In this document: piece after piece, positions 61,822-64,000 of the stretch
Layout of the letters: each line of letters begins with the position of its first letter
How positions within the stretch are numbered: position 1 is the first letter of the stretch
Assembly: GCF_901411515.1 (NCBI RefSeq)
Contig: NZ_CABDUX010000002.1
Location: 1,488,001 to 1,552,000 of the forward strand
Origin: Raoultibacter phocaeensis
GTDB lineage: Bacteria; Actinomycetota; Coriobacteriia; Coriobacteriales; Eggerthellaceae
DNA: 64,000 nucleotides
Direction of reading: 5' to 3'
Made by a program: the position numbers and the translations under genes
The notes under the pieces: model-generated
Database searches by the model: none
The model's input: the letters and a program-made list of their open reading frames with translations, nothing else
What the model was told of the DNA's origin: nothing

Positions 61822-63465
61822 TTACGCCAACCCCATCGTAGGGCTTGACGCAGCAGCATCGCCGCTCTCGTCGGCACTGTCGTCATCGCTTTGCCAAACG
61901 AGGTCCATCATCTCCTGGCGGTCGTGCACGTCCATCTTCGCGTAGATATGGCTCACGTGCGTCTTCACGGTACCGTTCGAAAGCACGAGTTCGTCCTGGA
62001 TGAACGCGCGGGTGCGGCCCTGTGCGAGCAGCACGAACACCTCGGCCTCCCGCGGCGAGAGGCCGTAGCGGGCGGCAAGGGCCAAACAGGTATCGTGCAC
62101 GCTTTTCGTCAAGGGCGTGCTGGGCTTTGCATCAACGCGGGGAGCGTGCGCCTCCCAGGTATCCGCTTCATTCCCCGTTCGTGCCTCTGCCGCCCGCCGC
62201 AAACCACCGCTCGCGGCCCTTCCCTGCACGATCGCCTCGTCAGTTCGCCTCTTGCCGCCGAACCACGTCGCACTCATAGCGACGATGACGATCACATAAG
62301 TGGCAAGCAGCACGAATACGTTGCTGATAACCGCCGATTCACCGAGCAGAAGCACCCATGCGATAGAAGCGCCTGCGTAGATGGCCCCCGCTATGCCGAT
62401 GACCCGATACGAAGGCAAATCGAGCGCATCGAGCGCGGTGATGACCACGGTCCAGAACAGCAGGTGCGCGAACAGCTCGTCGATCTGGATGACGTCGATG
62501 AGAAGCGACATCGAAGCGCTATCGGAACTCGCTTGCACAACGACCACGAACAAGCCGGCAAGCGTAAGCAGCATCGCAGGTTGGAAGCGGATAGCTAAGG
62601 TGAAATCGGACATGCGAATCAGAGCGAAGTATGCGAACGCGGCAACGCTCAGCGCCGGCACTACCAGACCCATCAGCCACGGAACGCTATCCGATATGTT
62701 CGCATTCGTGTTGCCCCACATGCCCAAATAGCTCACCGAGCGAATGACTGCAAGCAGGATGGCCGATACGGCGACCATGATGAAGGTGTTGCGCCGAAAC
62801 GTCTGCGACGTCGGCGCCGCAATCTTCGGTTTAGCGGGAACCCCGTATACCGTCCGCACGCTCGCAGAAAAGTCGCCACCGTCATCGCCTTCCGAAGCGC
62901 CACGCGCGAGCGAGCACGCCACTTCGAACACCAGCGCCGAAATGACCGGCAAGGCGATGGCCACGACAACCTGCCACTCGGGTCCCATAAGGACGCTCAG
63001 CGCAAACAGGATAGGCAGCTTGACGATCAGGCCGCCCGCGACCGACCAGACCGCGCACGAGTAGCCCTGCGTGCGGGCGAGCATGAGGTTATAGCGGGCA
63101 ACAAGCCAGAAGTACCCGACCCCCGCGACGAACAGGCCGCCTACGGCAAGCACTTGGGGCGCAAAGAACGTCTGGTGGTACGAGAGCCCGAAGCAGGCAG
63201 TGCCCGCCGCGGAGATAAGCGGGAGCACGTAGCGCAGTACGCGATCGGACCGCTTGAGTTTGCGCGGTGCGATCACATAGGAAACCGCCAGCGCGAAAAT
63301 GCCGAGGAGAAAGAATATCCGGGGGTTGACCCACGACTCGATACCCGTAGCCGACGACATGAACCCCATCGTATGGCCCATAAGCGTGCACCATACGAGA
63401 TTCAAGCCGAGCCCGAGAGCCGCGAACACCCCGCATGGGTTCAAAGGCATGCTGCGCATATGCAT
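61822..63465 (-). CDS. LuxR-type regulator with multi-helix membrane domain
   Basis: 547 residues. About twelve hydrophobic helices fill residues 10-420, then a cytosolic linker and a LuxR/FixJ helix-turn-helix at about 465-525 (LAARYGLSPREAEVFVLLAQGRT..IQDELVLSNGTVKTHVSHIYAKMDV). No response-regulator receiver. This membrane-sensor/LuxR architecture is greatly expanded in Eggerthella and relatives, where such genes stand beside the reductases they control. Here the divergent lipoprotein gene at 63865 is the likely target. GGGAAG lies about ten bases before the ATG. Confidence 0.92.
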   Translation of the reverse strand: MHMRSMPLNPCGVFAALGLGLNLVWCTLMGHTMGFMSSATGIESWVNPRIFFLLGIFALAVSYVIAPRKLKRSDRVLRYVLPLISAAGTACFGLSYHQTFFAPQVLAVGGLFVAGVGYFWLVARYNLMLARTQGYSCAVWSVAGGLIVKLPILFALSVLMGPEWQVVVAIALPVISALVFEVACSLARGASEGDDGGDFSASVRTVYGVPAKPKIAAPTSQTFRRNTFIMVAVSAILLAVIRSVSYLGMWGNTNANISDSVPWLMGLVVPALSVAAFAYFALIRMSDFTLAIRFQPAMLLTLAGLFVVVVQASSDSASMSLLIDVIQIDELFAHLLFWTVVITALDALDLPSYRVIGIAGAIYAGASIAWVLLLGESAVISNVFVLLATYVIVIVAMSATWFGGKRRTDEAIVQGRAASGGLRRAAEARTGNEADTWEAHAPRVDAKPSTPLTKSVHDTCLALAARYGLSPREAEVFVLLAQGRTRAFIQDELVLSNGTVKTHVSHIYAKMDVHDRQEMMDLVWQSDDDSADESGDAAASSPTMGLA

Positions 63466-63621
63466 GATGTGATGCTTCCCTCTTCTTTCCGTCCCTTGCC
63501 GCGCATCCCTGAGCGCCTTGCGCGTCGAACCATTATCGCACGAGACGTCCCCCGATGCATCCCGTACCGCGTCTCATCGAGAAAATCGGGTATTGCGCAG
63601 CGGCGTTCGATGCCGGCGAGC

Positions 63622-63685
63622 ATCCGCATCCCCCAAAGTGGACGATGCGGATTTGCCTGGGGTTTTCTAATCGGACCTTTGGGGG
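63622..63685. promoter_or_regulatory. Nested inverted repeats between luxR-type gene and lipoprotein gene
   Basis: ATCCGCATC (63622-63630) pairs with GATGCGGAT (63644-63652). Overlapping it, CCCCCAAAG (63630-63638) is repeated inverted as CTTTGGGGG (63677-63685). The latter pair could be two half-sites for a dimeric regulator. The rest of 63466-63864 shows no gene. Confidence 0.45.
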
Positions 63686-63864
63686 ATAGTGAGGTCTGTC
63701 CGCCCGCGATACCATCGATGCCGAGCCGTAGCGCATACGAAGGAAGGAGAAGAACGATGCGGTGCGGCAGAGGACGCGGCGGTTCCGCCTACGCCTGGCT
63801 CGATGCCGGTTTTAACAGCGTAGCGCGAAGCGCCGTATGCAAGGAGCAAAGAGAAAGGGGACCT

Positions 63865-64000
63865 ATGTCGGTCAAAACGAAACTCGTCATCGCGACGATG
63901 TGTCTGGCATGCACCTTCTGCCTGATCGCCGGCTGCTCGCCGAATCAAGGCGAAGACCAGCAGCCTTCGGGCAAGGAGCCGTCAGGCGATACGAAACCCG
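63865..64000 (+). CDS. Lipoprotein, N-terminal fragment (runs off the window)
   Basis: 45 residues from the ATG at 63865 (AAAGGGG upstream; an ATG at 63757 in the same frame lacks a site). The signal peptide ends with lipobox LIAGC followed by SPNQGEDQQPSGKEPSGD, a low-complexity anchor linker. The functional domain is beyond the window. Divergent from the LuxR-type regulator, so likely its target; secreted fumarate-reductase-like flavoproteins or cytochromes are frequent in that position, but nothing here proves it. Confidence 0.75.
   Translation, partial: MSVKTKLVIATMCLACTFCLIAGCSPNQGEDQQPSGKEPSGDTKP

Overview
The window looks like chromosomal DNA of a strictly anaerobic, high-GC actinobacterium of the class Coriobacteriia, most likely Eggerthellaceae. 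The signs are a LuxR-type regulator with a long multi-helix membrane domain (61822-63465), a two-gene SUF system, an O2/NO-stress set made of desulfoferrodoxin and a flavin reductase-rubredoxin, class I Fe-S fumarase with malate dehydrogenase, flavin-dependent thymidylate synthase ThyX, and Coriobacteriia-style household genes (rpsB-tsf, murA-LCP, rpmE, lgt). Genus and species cannot be fixed from the sequence alone.

Layout. 1-8.5 kb: the end of an M16C peptidase, sufC-sufB, a 1462-residue PAS/GAF/GGDEF/EAL protein, and a solute-binding lipoprotein behind a structured leader RNA. 8.7-18.6 kb: comF, a processive glycosyltransferase, tRNA-Thr, ahcY, several small membrane or lipoproteins, an autoregulated XRE/membrane-protein pair, a DMT transporter and a DUF3021/LytTR pair. 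18.8-33.4 kb: a phosphoesterase, a LexA-box-controlled radical-SAM DNA repair pair, then a long minus-strand block (radical SAM, NAD-binding protein, two DegV, pncB, ricT, holB, tmk, fumarase, mdh). 33.8-35.0 kb: an intact IS1595-family element with a perfect 8-bp target duplication. 35.2-43 kb: an archaeal-like topA, a secreted protein, an unexplained 550-bp hairpin-rich gap and a polar amino-acid ABC operon. 43.2-45.4 kb: a visibly AT-richer two-gene island (TcmP plus an atypical radical-SAM-like protein). 45.4-64 kb: DUF1385, thyX, a methyltransferase, Hrb-type flavoprotein, an MFS pump, a frameshifted NTPase, a DUF364 protein, rpmE, desulfoferrodoxin, lgt, small Cys-rich proteins, NifU-like, LCP, murA, tsf, rpsB, a 40-residue membrane ORF, engB, the LuxR regulator and the start of a lipoprotein.

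How it fits together. Mdh and fumarase form the reductive malate-fumarate branch that feeds fumarate respiration. SufCB and NifU-like serve Fe-S assembly for the many Fe-S enzymes here. HolB, Tmk, ThyX, TopA and the SOS-controlled radical-SAM pair cover DNA synthesis and repair. MurA, LCP and Lgt cover the envelope. The most interesting items are the TcmP/radical-SAM island, the leader RNA at 8283-8538, the LexA box nested in a promoter spacer, paired operators of the XRE module, a terminator placed directly before the lgt ribosome binding site, and a repeat element that has become coding sequence.
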